From: Ziziphus jujuba
Lineage: Eukaryota > Streptophyta > Magnoliopsida > Rosales > Rhamnaceae
Reading direction: 5' to 3'
DNA length: 64,000 nucleotides
NCBI RefSeq assembly: GCF_031755915.1
Contig: NC_083390.1
Location: forward strand, 24,795,001-24,859,000
In this document: positions 1 through 12,812 of the stretch, piece by piece
Numbering within the stretch: the stretch's first letter is position 1
How the letters are laid out: the number at the start of each line of letters is the position of its first letter
Notes under the pieces: model-generated
Told to the model about the DNA's origin: nothing
Database searches by the model: none
The model's input: only the letters and a program-made list of their open reading frames with translations
Program-made: the position numbers and the translations under genes

Positions 1-3000
1 AAGATTGGGGACACTACTGAAGTCAGGGCTTTGGTTCAAGTACTCACAGTTACTAAGATTGATCAATATTAACTTTTCCAAAGGAAGCTGAACGTGGAAA
101 AGAATAATAAATGGTGAGTTATAAAACTGCACTTATCTAAGTTAAAGGAATATGTTTAAATAAGGTACACTCTTCATTTCTTTAGTATACCGTTTATAAA
201 TGAGAAGTTCCAACCCCAATTGAATAATCCAACGGTCATGAAAATAAGTTGCACTTTTTTTTGAATCTCTTCGTCTAATGACGCTACTCAAAGGTATTAG
301 TGCTAGTTTTACACTCCTTTGATTGCTTAAAATTATTCCCTAATTATGTTACGTATCTTTTGTTAAACTCTATAAATCGAGCATGTTCTGTTTCTGCTGA
401 TTTGATCAATTTGATTAAGTTAGCAATAGAAATCTTTGTATTTCTCATTTTTCTCCCTTCTATATTTTTATTCTAAACTTCTTCAATCAGAGCCTTGGAA
501 CAACATAACAACTAAAATAAAATACAGAAAATATGAAAAACCTAGTAAACTTAATTTCATTTCACATATATCATTCAATGTCTTCTTTAGGGTTTTAAAG
601 AAAAGAATCCTATATTTATGACAACACAGAAATGGAAACAATTGTAAATAATAAACAAAACTATAATATAAGAAACATTTTCTCTAACATAATTAAAGAG
701 AATATCAAAATGCATTATATATTTATTTCTTAAATCTATGTTTAACGAAATTTGAAAGTATTTATCTTTGTCAAGATCACCTAATATACTAATTTATTAA
801 AATAAACCTTGAAAAAGTATATAATCTTACTGTTGTTTCCATCCACATTTGTTTAATGCGGCTGCTAGACATGTCTAGCTCAACAAGTTTATGTGGAGGA
901 ACATCTAGCGGCATAGAGTCTTGCGGATATCCATGCCATTCCAAAAGCCGTATATTGTTGGAAAGATATACTTGACAGTAAGGAATGTGCACATTTCGTA
1001 ACTTCAGCAATCGTAATTTTTCCATCCTTAAGTTCAACTTAACATCCAAGTGTAACTCTTCATTGTTAGATAAACTGAGGAATATGCCTTCAACAACTTT
1101 TGTTCCCTATAACAATGGAAGAGATTTTCAATATAGAAAATGAAAATAAAATAATGTTTAAACAAATACATGATATAACATAAACATACATAAAAACATC
1201 TAAACTCAAATCCATATCACAAATATATGCTTGAGATATATGAGTTAAATATGAATGTTCTAAATTGAAATAAGTAAAGAGGACGACATTGTGGTTCTAG
1301 ATAGTAATCAATCATATATCTTACCTTATTATTCACAAGTACATCATAGACATCTTTGTGAAACCACAGCCTGCTGCGCTCACCGGGATCCTCAGGGGAT
1401 TCTTGACGTACAATGTTTCGACCAAATTCTTGTAATAAATCATGCATCCACAGCTTGTTTCCTAGCTTTGTTACAAGAGACTTGTCCATGAGCACTTCTA
1501 TGCCAATATAAGGGTTAAATTCACAACTTTCTAGAATCTTGTTGACACGATGTTCATCTTCTCCTTTGAAGAAACATGCTATGTCCAAAAATATTTTTTT
1601 CTCCTTTTCATCTAATCCATCGTAAGTTACACGAAGCGCACGAAAAATGTCTTGGTTAGGATTGTCCTTCATCTTCTCTAGTGTGTCTGACCATGCCTTT
1701 GCCCTTCTCCCAAATAAGGAGGAACCCATAATCTTAAGTGCTAAAGGATGGCCATTAGCATATTCTACGAAGTCATTGGACAACCTTACAAAACCATTTA
1801 AAGGGTGGGTTTTCTTGAAGGCTTTCTGACAAAAGAGTTGAAGACCTTCATCATAGGTTAGTTTATCAACCTCATATATGCAGTTCTCTCCATATGTCCT
1901 CAACAAGTGCTTATCTTGAGTAGTCACAAGGACTCTACTCCCTGGACCTAACCAATCATGTTGTTCTTCAGCATTTCCCACTAAACATTCTAGCTGTTCC
2001 AACTCATCAACATCGTCTAAAATGATAAGCACCCTTCTACAATGTAACCTGTTCTTTAAAACATTTTTTCCCACTTCAACATTCTTTATGTCTACTTCGC
2101 TACCTAGCAAGTCTTTACAAAGAAGCTTTTGCAAGTGAAGTAAACTACTTTTTTTTATTCCCTCTCTTACATTAGGTACGAAAGCATGAGCTTCAAATTT
2201 GTTGAAACTTATTTTGTAAACTTCTTGAGCTATAGTGGTTTTACCAACTCCTCCCATACCCCAGATCCCTATGGTTCGAACATCATCCAACCCAATTTCC
2301 AATAACAAATCAATTTTCTTTAAACGCGAAGCCATTCCAACCAAGTCATTGCTACCGCTTGGGAATTGATTTATAATTTTCGAAATCACTTTGGCAATTT
2401 CATCAATGACCTCTGTCTCAGGCCTTAAAAAAAATAAAAATAAAAATAAAATAAAAAATAGTGAGGAATAGAAATGTTTGGAAGAAGTTGGAGATCCTCA
2501 AATTTTTGATCTCCCAAATATTTTCAAAATAAATGAAATGAGTTATCTCCACATGTTGATGATTAAAATCTATAATATCGATGATATAAATCCCAAATTT
2601 TAGGCTTCCAAATCTTTTTCAAATAAACCATGACCACTGGTGTCATTTTCGGTAAATGAAAATAGAGTTTTGTCATTTCTGGTTATTTTCGCTGCATGTG
2701 TAGCAGTTGAAAACAGAATTATATCTTTATACACAGCTAGAAGAGAAGAAGTAAAGCTTGCTACATAAAATAATAATAAATACCTGTTTCTAACATTCCA
2801 TCCCGAGATGGTGGCTACTTCCATCAAAGCATCTCTCCATTTGTTCACCTTCCCAGTATAGCGTTGAGAAGCTTCGGCGAAAGCTTTTCCGAAATTCCCT
2901 GTTTGGTTCTTTACCTCCGTTGGTTCAACATGATAGAAAACAGGAAGAACAGTGAGTCCCAACTCTTTCTTGCACTCAACAATCTCAACAAGTTCGTCCA

Positions 3001-3265
3001 AACACCAACTCGAAGAAGAATAATTCTCCGAAAGAACCACTACTGCGAATCTTGATTCTCTTATTGCTTGTAAAAGTGCTGGAGAAATGTCTGTTCCTCT
3101 TTCAAGATCTTCTTCATCCCTGAAGATATCAATTCCTCCACGTTTCAAAGTACGGAACAAGTAGTCTGTGAAACTTGTGCGAGTGTCTTCACCTCTGAAA
3201 CTGAGAAATACATCATATTTAGGCAATGAAGATGATGAAGAATTTGAACATGTTTTAATGGCCAT
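1..3265 (-). CDS. TNL-1: TIR-NB-LRR resistance protein, 3' end cut by window edge
   Basis: Intracellular TNL immune receptor. Exons by splice signals and phase: 3265-2784 (TIR), 2423-1325 (NB-ARC), 1106-831 (NB-LRR linker and first LRR), 87 to before base 1 (LRR); all joins keep frame, giving about 648 visible residues. TIR has the FLSFRGEDTR motif and the catalytic Glu in CLDEL (about residue 91). NB-ARC shows P-loop GMGGVGKTT (about 216), kinase-2 LIILDDVD, RNBS-B GPGSRVLVTT, GLPL-type NGHPLALK, and MHD (about 487). I start at ATG 3265; the frame is open to 3289 but only with TTG. No stop or frameshift is seen, so this is the best candidate for a functional receptor here. Most of the LRR and any C-JID lie outside the window. 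Introns 88-830, 1107-1324 and 2424-2783 are AT-rich with nothing else recognised. Confidence 0.93.
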
Positions 3266-4622
3266 TGAATTTGAATCCCTCCTCCTCAACAGCTTAGCTT
3301 ACTCATTTCTCACAATGATCAATTATATTAATCCTGCGGTACAATGTATCAAAAGAGACTTGAAAAGTCTTCCCTTGTTGGATTATACATATCCACAAAT
3401 TTGAAAAAATGGTTGGAAAAGATTGATTTTACCAAGAATTTTCCTTCCAGTTGTTTTGTTTTTTTTTGGGGTCAATTTTCTGTATTAATTGGTAAACAAA
3501 TTTGATACATGATAAAATGTACATCAATAAGTTTTTGATGTACATTGCACCTAGACATTCCGAAGTATATCCTAATTGCAAAATCAATCACTCACATTTT
3601 ATGTAATTACATATATCTTTCTGCCGTCAGAGTCATACTGTTGATGAAGGTCATTTCATATATTTAAAAATGGAAGCATAAGCATTAAATAGAGATGTTG
3701 ACACAAATGATGGGCCCATATGTAGAGGAGGAAAAGTTGCAGAATCCCTATAGTTGTTAAGTGACAACTGTTTTGAAAATGTGGTATGTGATTTTTTTTT
3801 TTTTGTCTTTTTTAGAAAATTCCTATATTTTTTCCTTTATTTTATTTTGATTTTATTAAAATATCCCCCACCTTATTTCCTTCTTTCTCAATGGTTAAAT
3901 TTAAGGTTCATATAACAGAAGTCATTATCATTGAAAAGTCATCAGAAAAGTCATCAGTTGTCTGCTGTTAGGGTCAGCACTCAGCCACAGAGCCTCGGTC
4001 TAACGCGTTTCATTAATAAAAGGTTATTAATGAGAGCAAAAAATCTTATGAATTCAGAATTTGAGAGTTTCTAGATACAAAATTGTGTAGTGCTCACCTG
4101 TGGGATCCATTCAATGTGATAATTTTGTGCATGCAATTTTTACTCATTAATAAAAAGTTATAAAAAAAAAAAAGGAATTTATATATCAATGATTTATTTA
4201 TTTATTTATTTATTTTGTTTGTTTGCCATTCAGTTTCTCGAGCTCCAATCTGGTCGTTGTGAACAATAAATATCCAATGCCAAACTGTTTTTTTTTTTTT
4301 TTTTTTTTTTTGGGGTCAGATCAATGCCAACAAATTAATATTCAAATGCAAAGGACTTGCACACAACGGACTTGTATTGACCAAAAAAAAGAAAAAAAAA
4401 AAAAAAAAGAAAAATTGCAAAGTAGCTTGCACGCAACACTCTAATATTCTAAAGCTGCCATCAGTACAAGAAACCGAAACCGAAGAGAATGTATAATTAA
4501 GCAGCAAAACTAGTGGAAGACAATCAAGTAGTAGTAGTCATAAATTCCTCACGCTGCTTTTGGGTGAAAATTTCTCAACGAACTAATACTTAGGATTGAC
4601 TTTCTTCTTAATAATGGTTTTG
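3266..4622. other. Intergenic DNA upstream of TNL-1
   Basis: No gene is recognised. The stretch holds the presumed 5' leader and promoter of TNL-1 near 3266-3400. Further out are AT-rich spacer, long T and A runs (4287-4312 and 4383-4408) and a short ATTT repeat near 4195-4215. The short open frames here are homopolymer artefacts. Confidence 0.6.
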
Positions 4623-4833
4623 GATTCTCTGTTTGTTTTTCTTATATTTTTGTGTATTTTTATTTTTTTAACACAGAAAATATTCAATCACATATGTTTT
4701 GTTTGAATTTAATTATATTTTAAAAATTGTGCTAATAATATAGATACATATCATTTATTGGATTAACAATACACGGTTAGAATTAAAAAAAAAAAAAGTA
4801 TAAACAAAAATAGAAAAAACCAAACAGAGGATC
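4623..4833. mobile_element. Small MITE-like element with about 30-bp inverted ends
   Basis: The left end (GATTCTCTGTTTGTTTTTC) is matched by the reverse complement of the right end (GATCCTCTGTTTGGTTTTTT), with an AT-rich interior and no coding capacity. No convincing target-site duplication is visible, so the superfamily is unknown. A degenerate palindrome is the alternative. Confidence 0.5.
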
Positions 4834-4911
4834 ATTGTCTTAAATTATAATAAAACTTATATAGGTCCATATATATATATGGTTCTTGAAGCTTAGGTTC
4901 AAATATAAAAA

Positions 4912-5168
4912 AGCATCTCTAATGGTAATTTTTTTTTTCCCAAATAATAGACTTTTTCAAAATATTTTTTTTTTAAATTTTAAAATGTTTAACAGATTCT
5001 TCAAAAATAAAAAATCATATTAACATTGTCTATTTTTTATCTTGCCACATTAGTTTGACAGGGTGTATAGACAAGCTCATTGGAATTTTTTCTTTTTTTT
5101 TTTTAAATGGCTATCTATTTTTCTAACATGGTAAAAAATTTAGGAATAGTAAATTCATTGGAGATGCT
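4912..5168. mobile_element. MITE with GCATCTCyAATG inverted termini
   Basis: The element starts AGCATCTCTAATGG and ends CATTGGAGATGCT, an inverted pair. This is a common plant MITE terminus. The interior is T/A-rich and non-coding. The flanks are A/T only, so a target duplication cannot be judged. Confidence 0.6.
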
Positions 5169-5903
5169 ATAATATATTAATTACATTCTTTGTCTTTGTT
5201 TTCCTCTTCGACTTCCTTTAGCATAGCTATTCTAACTAACCATTCTTCTAGAGATCTGCTACACAGGAAGTTACCAAGATTTAAAAGAGTTAAAGGATTG
5301 CCATGAGCAATTTCTACACACATCTTTGTACTCATCCAAAATATAGTTATCTGCAAACATTTTCACACATAAAAGTTGAAGACCTTCATCGATGGTTAAT
5401 TTATCAACTCCATAAATGTACTTGTATCCGAATACGAATTTGTTCAATAAGTTTTTAATTTTTTTACTTGTGACAATTACTCTGCTAGCTGGACCTAGCA
5501 ATAATATTGTTCTACTTTCTAATTTCCAACTAAATCTTGTATTTTTTTTTTTTGACAAATTTATATCGTCGAGAATGATAAGCACCTTTTTAAAATGCAG
5601 TCTTCTCCGGACCATTACTCCATACAACCTTGAATGTTGAAGGATTCTTTATAAAGATGCTTTTGTAAGTAAAGTATACCATCTTTTTTGCCTTCCTTTG
5701 TTATGTTGGCAATGAAAGCTTTAGCATCAAATCTGTGTTTGATCCTGTCAAAAACTTGATGAGCAATAGTTGTTTTGCTGATTCCTTTTGTACCAAATGT
5801 CCCTATTATGCGATCATGTTTTGATTCTATATCCAACAGTGAAGCCATTTTCTTCATACGAGAACCTATTCCAGCTAATAACTTGCTATCACCATGTGCA
5901 TGA

Positions 5904-7227
5904 ACAAACGTACATGGGCCCGGGGGAGGGGCCATCAGCCATGGCTTGTGAAGTCCCACATCGGTTGGAAAGAAGAACAAAACACGCCTTATAAGGTGGT
6001 GTGCATACATTTCCCTTGAGACGCGTTTTGACAAAATTTTGAGGGCTGATTTGTAAGAGGATTCCCCAGGCCCAAAGAGGACAATATCGCATACGGGTGG
6101 TCTGGGCTGTTACAGTTGATGTCAAAGCCAATATCCAGTTGGTATCAAAACCAGTATCCGATTGCTGTGCCAGCGAGGACGCTGGATCCCAAGGGGGAAG
6201 GATTGTGAAGTCTCATCGGTTGGTCCTTGGAAGGATTGTGAAGTCTCATCGGTTGGAAAGGGGGCTAGCACAGGGTTTCAAGGGGGCTGGATCCCAAGGG
6301 GGAAGGATTGTGAAGTCTCATCGGTTGGAAAGGGGGCTAGCACAGGGTCCCAAAGGGGGAGGATTGTGAAGTCTCATCGGTTGGAAAGGGGAACGAAACA
6401 CGCTTTATAAAGTGGTGTGGATATCTTTCCCTTGCGATGCGTTTTGACAAAACCTTGAGGGCTGGGTTGTAAGAGGATTCCCCAGGTCCAAATAGAATAA
6501 TATTGTATGTGAATGGTCTGGGCTGTTACATGGCCCCCCTCCCATTTTCAATTTTTTTTTTCTTTTTGATCTTTTAAATATATATATATACAAATGTGCA
6601 AAATTGTTTAGGAAAGAGATAATTGGCCCCCCAAATAAAATATCAAATTGATTTTAAAGTAAAACACTTAAAATATTTACTTATAACTATAATTCTAGTA
6701 ACTCCTTATCAAATAAATAAAATGAATTTAATTCCCAATGATGATATATTTCATTAGTTTCTTATAGGCATGCCATTGATCAAATTTTAGTTTTGAATTT
6801 TAATATATTTTTCTGTTTGATATTTGATTTAATTTTTTTGATAGCTGGTACTAGTTAAATGCATTGTTTATAGTATTACTACACAATAATTAGTCAAAAA
6901 ACTATAATTAACTTATAAAAATACTTTTTTTGCAACTATCATATTAACATTTTAGTAAATATTGGAATTGTTAAAGTAGGGCAAATTACTTTAAATAATA
7001 TGTTCTATGTATTTTTTTCATTTACTTTTTATTTGGTATTTTTACTCCATACTTATATATTTTTCTTTTTGTATATCATAATAAAATATTATATATTTTA
7101 TAATTATTCATATTAAATACCATATGTGAAAAACAAAATGTCTACATTATAGAAATATATATATATTTTTTCTTTTACATTATGGCCCTCTAAGCAAATC
7201 ATCCTGGTTCCGTGTCTGACCAGGAGG
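5904..7227. mobile_element. Composite insertion inside NB fragment A (possibly hAT-like remnant)
   Basis: Comparison with the uninterrupted paralogue near 33050-33125 shows extra DNA between a CACCATGTGCA side and a TGTTTGATTC side. It contains the TRIM element and an AT-rich remainder. The right end, read inward, is CAGACACGGAACCAGG, resembling hAT-type ends seen in plants; the left end is not clear and no clean 8-bp duplication is visible. Element identity is therefore tentative. Confidence 0.4.
5947..6530 (+). mobile_element. TRIM (terminal-repeat retrotransposon in miniature)
   Basis: 5' LTR 5947-6114 (TGTGAAGTCCCACATCGG ... GGGCTGTTACA) and final 3' LTR 6365-6530. There is no coding region. 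The primer-binding site resembles the initiator-Met-tRNA type (TGGTATCAAAACCA at 6140-6153) and sits in a roughly 23-bp near-duplicate (6115-6137 and 6138-6160). A purine tract plus LTR start is repeated, with LTR starts at 6204, 6237, 6309 and 6365. Flanks TGGCT (5942-5946) and TGGCC (6531-6535) look like a 5-bp target duplication with one mismatch. The LTR belongs to a short-LTR family widespread in dicots. Confidence 0.8.
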
Positions 7228-7283
7228 CCGTGTTTGATTCAACTTTTCCCATATATTTTTAACCATTTCCTTAATAAACCAAA

Positions 7284-7833
7284 AAAAAGAAAAAAAAAAA
7301 AAAGGCCAATCCCACGTAGAGAGATGGGACAGTTGATATTAATGTTAGAGTTAATTTCATTTGTTGTCACTGTCGATGTTAATGTTAGAGTTAATTTCAT
7401 TTGTTTTTGTAAAGTTTGATTTAAACATAATTTAATTTTTGTTGTTTTAAGAATATTATTTATTTTATTTTAAATTTTAAATAGTTTTTGTTTTTTCCTC
7501 TATTATTTCATTTATAATTTTCAAAATGGTTTTATCTATATTTTTGATAAAGATATCAATTATAATTTTTTAAAATTGAGGGATAAAATTAAAATTAATA
7601 TAAATCTCAAAATATCTAAATAGAATATTCCCTTAATATTATTGTGATTGGAAATGGAAACATGTTGATCATGTTCAGCAAAGGCCTCCCAAACATCATT
7701 TGTCAGCTGCCCTCTTCCATCAATAAGGGCCCTTTATGGTACATAACCAGTAAATAAATAAATAAATAAAAAAGATCATCAATAGGATTTTCCTTTAATT
7801 TAACTAATGCTTTTGGCTGTTCATTCATTATTT
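7284..7833. other. Duplicated upstream flank carrying a hAT empty site
   Basis: AT-rich sequence that aligns in patches with 33190-34190. At 7652-7659 it has a single AAATGGAA where the other copy has a hAT-like element flanked by two copies. No gene is seen. Confidence 0.65.
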
Positions 7834-8093
7834 TCTCTAACTAAGAATGATCCCAAAAAGTTTAAGAGCAAGAGGCTGCCCGTCAGCATATTCTACAACA
7901 TTATCGTATAACACTTCAAACTCATTTAAATTACGGTTTTTCTCGAATGCTTCATGTCCTAAGAGTTGAACAGCTTCATCATGGTGGTTTATCAACTTGG
8001 TATATGTATTCCTCTCCATAGCTCCTCAACCAGTGCTTATTTCTAGTTGTAACAATGACTATACTCCCTGGATGTAACCAATCATGCTGTTTT
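7834..8093 (-). pseudogene. NB-ARC fragment (RNBS-B to GLPL)
   Basis: Reads on the minus strand as HDWLHPGSIVIVTT..., then after a frameshift EAVQLLGHEAFEKN, then YADGQPLALKLFG (GLPL motif), and a stop. It matches the middle of a TNL NB exon only, with no P-loop, MHD, TIR or LRR attached. A relic of another TNL copy. Confidence 0.8.
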
Positions 8094-9514
8094 TAAGAGA
8101 ATACATATATTTTGTTGTGAACCACAAGTCATAAGTAGAAAACGAAAAACAAGAAATCAATTAGCCACAGTTTGCCTTTCAATTTTCATTATGATGGAAT
8201 TCAATTAATTCTACCATTTGGATATTTCATTTTTACCTGTCAAAATCAATATATGAATTTCAATTATGCTCCATACATAAGAACAGATATATATACAGTA
8301 GTAAAATAAGACTTAAGAATTTTAACAGATCTTATTTAATCAGTTACATAAAATTAATCCTGCTTGATGCAAACATCTTGTTGAGCTAATGTCAGGAAAA
8401 AAAATAAAAATAAAAATGAACATCCTCAATGCAAGCGTCATTCTTCATTCATCCATTTAAATTAGAAGTAAAAATAAAAATAAAAAATGATGAATTTTGA
8501 ATTTGAACATGTTTCTGAGTTCGTCTTTGGAATTTGGTTAATTATGATCAATAATGCCTTGAAACTATCTCGTTTATCTCTTTCTTCTCTTAACAACTCT
8601 GTTCTTCAAAGCACAGCAGAGAGAGAGGAAGAGAATAGAGGCAGAGGTGTTAAATTGAATTGAATTTATTTTGTTTGTTTATTCACATATACATGAGACG
8701 TGGAAGCCAGGGACAAGCTAATAAATACCACTCAGTCAACCTGAAATTTTAAGACTTTTCATTATGACCACCACAAACAATTTTTTATATGAACAACTAA
8801 CTACTATTCTTGCATTTCGCTGAAACCTAATTTTTTGTTAGTTTGAGAAGCCATTGACTCTCAAATGGAATCGTAAAGATGCTTATCCCAATAAAATTCA
8901 TGTATTAATTGGTTAAAAGACGACCTTTCAAAAGTTTCACCAGAAAAAAAAATAAAAATAAATAAAAAGTCCTTTGAAGGAATATATATTGTTAAATAGA
9001 TGTAATTGATCATATTAATCATACAGTACAAATAATTGTTCTATGTTAGTGGATCTGCTAACTTTCTTCTTCATCTTCGACTCAATTGCTTGGATGAATT
9101 TAGACCTTATACTTTTAACTTGTTGCAATTTTAGACCTTTTAGAATTGCTCTTTACTCAGCAAAAGGAGAAAACGGAGCAAAAACAGAGTCTGGTTTTAT
9201 ACGATAATGCCTTTGATAAATAAGGTTGAAATTATACCATGAAAGAGACCCAGATTTCATCCTAATCATGATGATGATAAAATAATCAACATACTAAGGA
9301 GAGCTCTAGTTGTCAACCCAATCAACCGGAAATACACTTCTCACAATTAAGCAGCACCACTTTTGTCTAATTATTCAAAACACACCACAAAATGCAACGG
9401 AGAACAGAGTAGAGAGCCAGTGAGAGTGGAGCTCGAAAATAAATTGCTATATATTAGCTCTCCAACATTGAGTAGAAACAGTCCACAAAACAACAATCTT
9501 CTTGGGCAGAAAGG
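8094..9514. other. Intergenic DNA, duplicate of 37060-38330
   Basis: No gene. Between about 8470 and 8700 there is sequence like the 5' leader of a TIR exon (FEFEH-type coding remnant, a GAGAGAGAGG tract). From 9300 onward it is the 3' flank of the TNL-3 C-JID array. Most of it aligns patchily with 37060-38330. Confidence 0.55.
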
Positions 9515-10170
9515 TTATCGCACAATTCTTTTACCTTTATCCTTCTGGTTTAGATTCTCTGGTCCTTCCACTCTATCTTGTTGAGGATCAGGAACAAAGC
9601 AGCTAGATTTGCTAGTTCCTGCCTGACCATCATGATATTGCTTCTTGTTTTCTTCATTATCAAACTTGATTTTCATGCAGTGGTTTATTGTCTGCTTAAA
9701 CTCTTCCTCATCATGCCGAAATAGAAGACGAAGACCACACTTCTCAGCACGCCAGCCTCCTGTATCGCTTGCGAATGAAGCCTTAATGAGATTGAAGTAG
9801 CCCTCCAACTGCTCTGAGAACCAGAGACGTGGTATGTAGGACAGCCATATAAATTCTCCATTTTCTAACTTCTTGAATTCTTGATTGGATATTTCATGGT
9901 GATGCAGAGGACCCAAAGTTACTACTCTCTCTGTTTGCAAGAGACAAACAAGGTAGTGAGAAAAATCTGGATCATATTTATCAGGAAAGGTAGTTGGATT
10001 CTCGGGGTCCGAAAAATAGCACATAGTGCCAATCCTATCCAATTATCATCACCAAATAGATTTGAAAGTGGTTGGATTTCCAATGAAGGGCCACTAATGT
10101 GGTGGTTGAACCAGTCTACAATTTCAGTACGAGTGTAACATGAGCTATATATCAAGCCTCTATCTAAGTC
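9515..10170 (-). pseudogene. TNL-3 C-JID exon 5 (terminal)
   Basis: Acceptor at 10171-10172 and a natural stop at 9515. It shows the C-JID pattern: WFNHH.SGP near the start, an NWIGLALCA strand, WLSYIPRLWF, EKCGLRLLF, and a charged tail ending KDKGKRIVR. A one-base deletion near 10030 (between ALCA and YFSDPE) breaks the frame. The equivalent of this exon in TNL-5 is almost entirely deleted. Confidence 0.8.
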
Positions 10171-11089
10171 CTGTAAAATACATATTATAAATTCTGATGA
10201 GTGACGAAGACATTGAGAACGAAAGAGAAACCAACTAAGCTAATAATTAATTAATTAATTTCTTACCGGTCCACTTTTCATTTGGAAAATGGGTTCTTTC
10301 TTAACTGCATGAGATGGAATTTCAGCTTCATCGGCCTCAAAGCCATCTATTTGCTTCATTTGGTGTATAGAATAACCTACGTGAAAGTGAAATACTCAAT
10401 TATTGCTTTCAATCAACCAAAACCACAACACTTTCACAATTTAGCAGCACCAGTACTTTTGTCCAATATTTACCGCAAACACACCACAAAATGCAACAGA
10501 GTTAAATACCTTTCCTTCAGGTATGAATTATATATATAGATATATATATAGAGGAAAATATTCTACTGGGCAATGAAGCGCACGATATGCTGCGCAATAC
10601 AGCATCCCTTAACATGTTAAGGGACATTGATTTTGATTATACATGTCCCACAAAATGTTGCAGGTTTGTCACCCTAGAGTTTGAGACTGTATAAATGCCT
10701 AAAAATCCAAATAAATAGAATATTAGCGAGATTATTCCAGCATACGTTAAAGTTAGACCATGATAGAGACAAGTCCTCATCAAATCATGATGGAAAAGAA
10801 ATAAATAAATAAAACTAAACTATAATCAGAAGACTAACTAGGAGCTCTAGGAGTTGGCTAATCAACTTGACATGGTTATCAATTAATCTCTTTCTAGTTC
10901 ATCCTTCACAGAGTAGCTCCTTGTTGTCTAATTGGGTTCCTTCATTCATTATTCTTCTATATATAAAAACTACAGTGAGAAGCAACAAATTAAGAATAGA
11001 CTAGTGTAAAAAGAGTCCCCCCAAAACGATGATTCCTACCTACTGGTATAAGCAGAGAGATTAGTACTAATAATTAAGAATTTGCTTAC

Positions 11090-11585
11090 CTATATTCATG
11101 CAGTGGCTTATTGTCTCCTTAAACTCTTTCTCATCACATTTGTATAGAACACGAACACCACACTTGTGAGCAAAAAAACCTTGTCTATCGCTTGTAAACG
11201 AAGCCTCGATGAAACTGCAGCGCTTCAGCTGATCTGAAAACCAGAGACGAGGTATGCAGGACAGCCATATGAACTGATTTCCAATGTGTATATTTTCCAT
11301 GTCTTCAACGCTTATTTGAAAATGATGCGTAGAAAGAAGACCAAAGTGATAAACAAGGTTATGAGGCATTTGTGGATCAAAATCATCATCAACACAGGTA
11401 CTTGGTTGCGGGCCATCTGATGAAAAGTACGCACAAACAGCCACTCCTAACCAATTACAATCGCTATATAGATCTGTCGGTATATCGGTTATCGCAGAAT
11501 GGCCACTACTCTGATGATTGCTGAACCACTCTAGAATCTTGATAGGAGGGAAGCATGAGTTATATATCGTGTTTTGATCAAACTT
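11090..11585 (-). pseudogene. TNL-3 C-JID exon 4, still open
   Basis: Acceptor ...ACAG at 11586, donor GTAAGC after 11090, open throughout. Motifs: CFPPIKILEWFSNH at the start, NWLGVAVCAYF, FIWLSCIPRLWF, HKCGVRVLY. C-JID is the beta-sandwich domain found after the LRR of many TNLs and takes part in ligand contact in studied receptors. This exon alone is intact, but it sits in a broken gene. The downstream intron (10171-11089) holds no recognised gene. Confidence 0.82.
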
Positions 11586-11691
11586 CTGTAAAATACAAGT
11601 TAATAAATTCCAACATTAGTGAGACGGATTGAGAATATATATGGAAACAAAAAAAAAAAAAAATGCTGACCTAGCTAATATAATTTCTTAC

Positions 11692-12705
11692 CATTCTAGC
11701 TAAAAAAGTGCTTTCAGCTGTCAGATTTTCAGGTACAGAACAAACATACCAGCAGCTATATTCAGTACTACTACTTCCTGGCTCAAGATCAACATGTGAG
11801 GGGTTTTCTTGATCACTTTCGTTGGCCAAAAATTGACGGATGAGGTCCAAATTGTCAAAGAACCTTGTCATGCATTCGGTTATTGATTGCCTGAGTTCTT
11901 CCACATCCTGTTCAAACAAGAGTTGGGGGCCAAGATTCTCTGTAACCAAGCCTGGACACTCGTTATAGATATCTATGACTATGTAGCTCTGCTCATGCAA
12001 CTCTGCAAGCCACGAAGAACTTGGTATATAGGTTAGCCAAATGATCCACGTACACATGACCACTTGAATTTGTCTTTAGTTATTCGAAACATGGGGACGG
12101 GATTCAGACAACATCCTTCATTGGTATTCATATGACAGAGAAGTCTGAATGAGACTGGTGAATTGTCGTTGTCAAGGATGGCATTTGGATGCTCCACAAC
12201 TGAAAAAGCAACACAAACAACAATTCCCCGCCAATCTTTATCAGTTTTCAGATTTGGAGGTAATCATATTCCCATTGTTCGCTCATTAACTTGCTAACCT
12301 CCAAACCACTCCAGAATTTCCTTTCGAGGGAAGCATAAATTGTACGGCGAGAAAGGATCAAAAGGCCTTAAAATAGAAATGATATGTCCTTTGAGGCTGA
12401 GAGTAATGAAGATGTGAATGCAGAAGTGGTGTTTAAGAAAAGCTTCAAGATTACATTTCCATCTTGTCAAATCATTTTCAAAGAGTGAAGTTTCCGCCAT
12501 TACCTGTAAATGAATTAAACTAAGCTTTGAATCTCCTGAACTACTTTCTACAAACAGTTTGCAAGAAGATTCCATAAAGTTTTGTACGGAGTGGACAACA
12601 ATTGGATCACATGGAATACTCATTTCATCATATGCAGTTGAAACCTCTTTGTCAACATGTTGAGTACTTAACACAAACATATTTGTTTGCAAGGATTCGT
12701 ACTGC
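11692..12705 (-). pseudogene. TNL-3 C-JID exon 3 (long module)
   Basis: About 1 kb. It opens with ESLQTNMFVLS, then HLQVMAETSLF, LSLKGHIISIL (a conserved strand in this module type) and CFPRKEILEWF. A frame disruption near 12290 and another near 12060 break it before IWLTYIPSS and LLFEQDVEELRQSI. The same module is intact at 60465-61428 in the orphan array and broken at 39416-40468. Confidence 0.8.
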
Positions 12706-12812
12706 CTGCACCAAAAGTCCACGCAATATATAGGAAATTAATTAGATGATGAATTCATGCATGGATATTGATAGAAAAAAAAATATATATGTATATATTT
12801 AAGGAATTAAAC

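Larger units (their letters stand above)
5185..7283 (-). pseudogene. NB-ARC exon fragment A, split by an insertion
   Basis: Start of a TNL NB exon (7283-7228, reading like GFIKEMVKNIWEKLNQ), then a 1.3 kb insertion, then the rest (about 5903-5185). The P-loop is degenerate (GTKGISKTT, lacking the GxGK glycine). Kinase-2 (LIILDDI), RNBS-B (GPASRVIVTS) and a GLPL-like HGNPLTL follow in shifting frames. There is no TIR and no LRR. It is closely related to fragment B at 32845-33185 and shares flanking sequence with it, so the two belong to one duplicated block. Non-functional. Confidence 0.85.

Noticed and set aside
3266..3289. Upstream extension of TNL-1 to 3289
   Set aside because: Needs a TTG start; the first ATG is at 3265 and gives a normal TNL leader.
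6097..6410. Plus-strand frames with repeated GRIVKSHRLERG-type peptides
   Set aside because: Translation of the repeated LTR starts of the TRIM element, not a protein.
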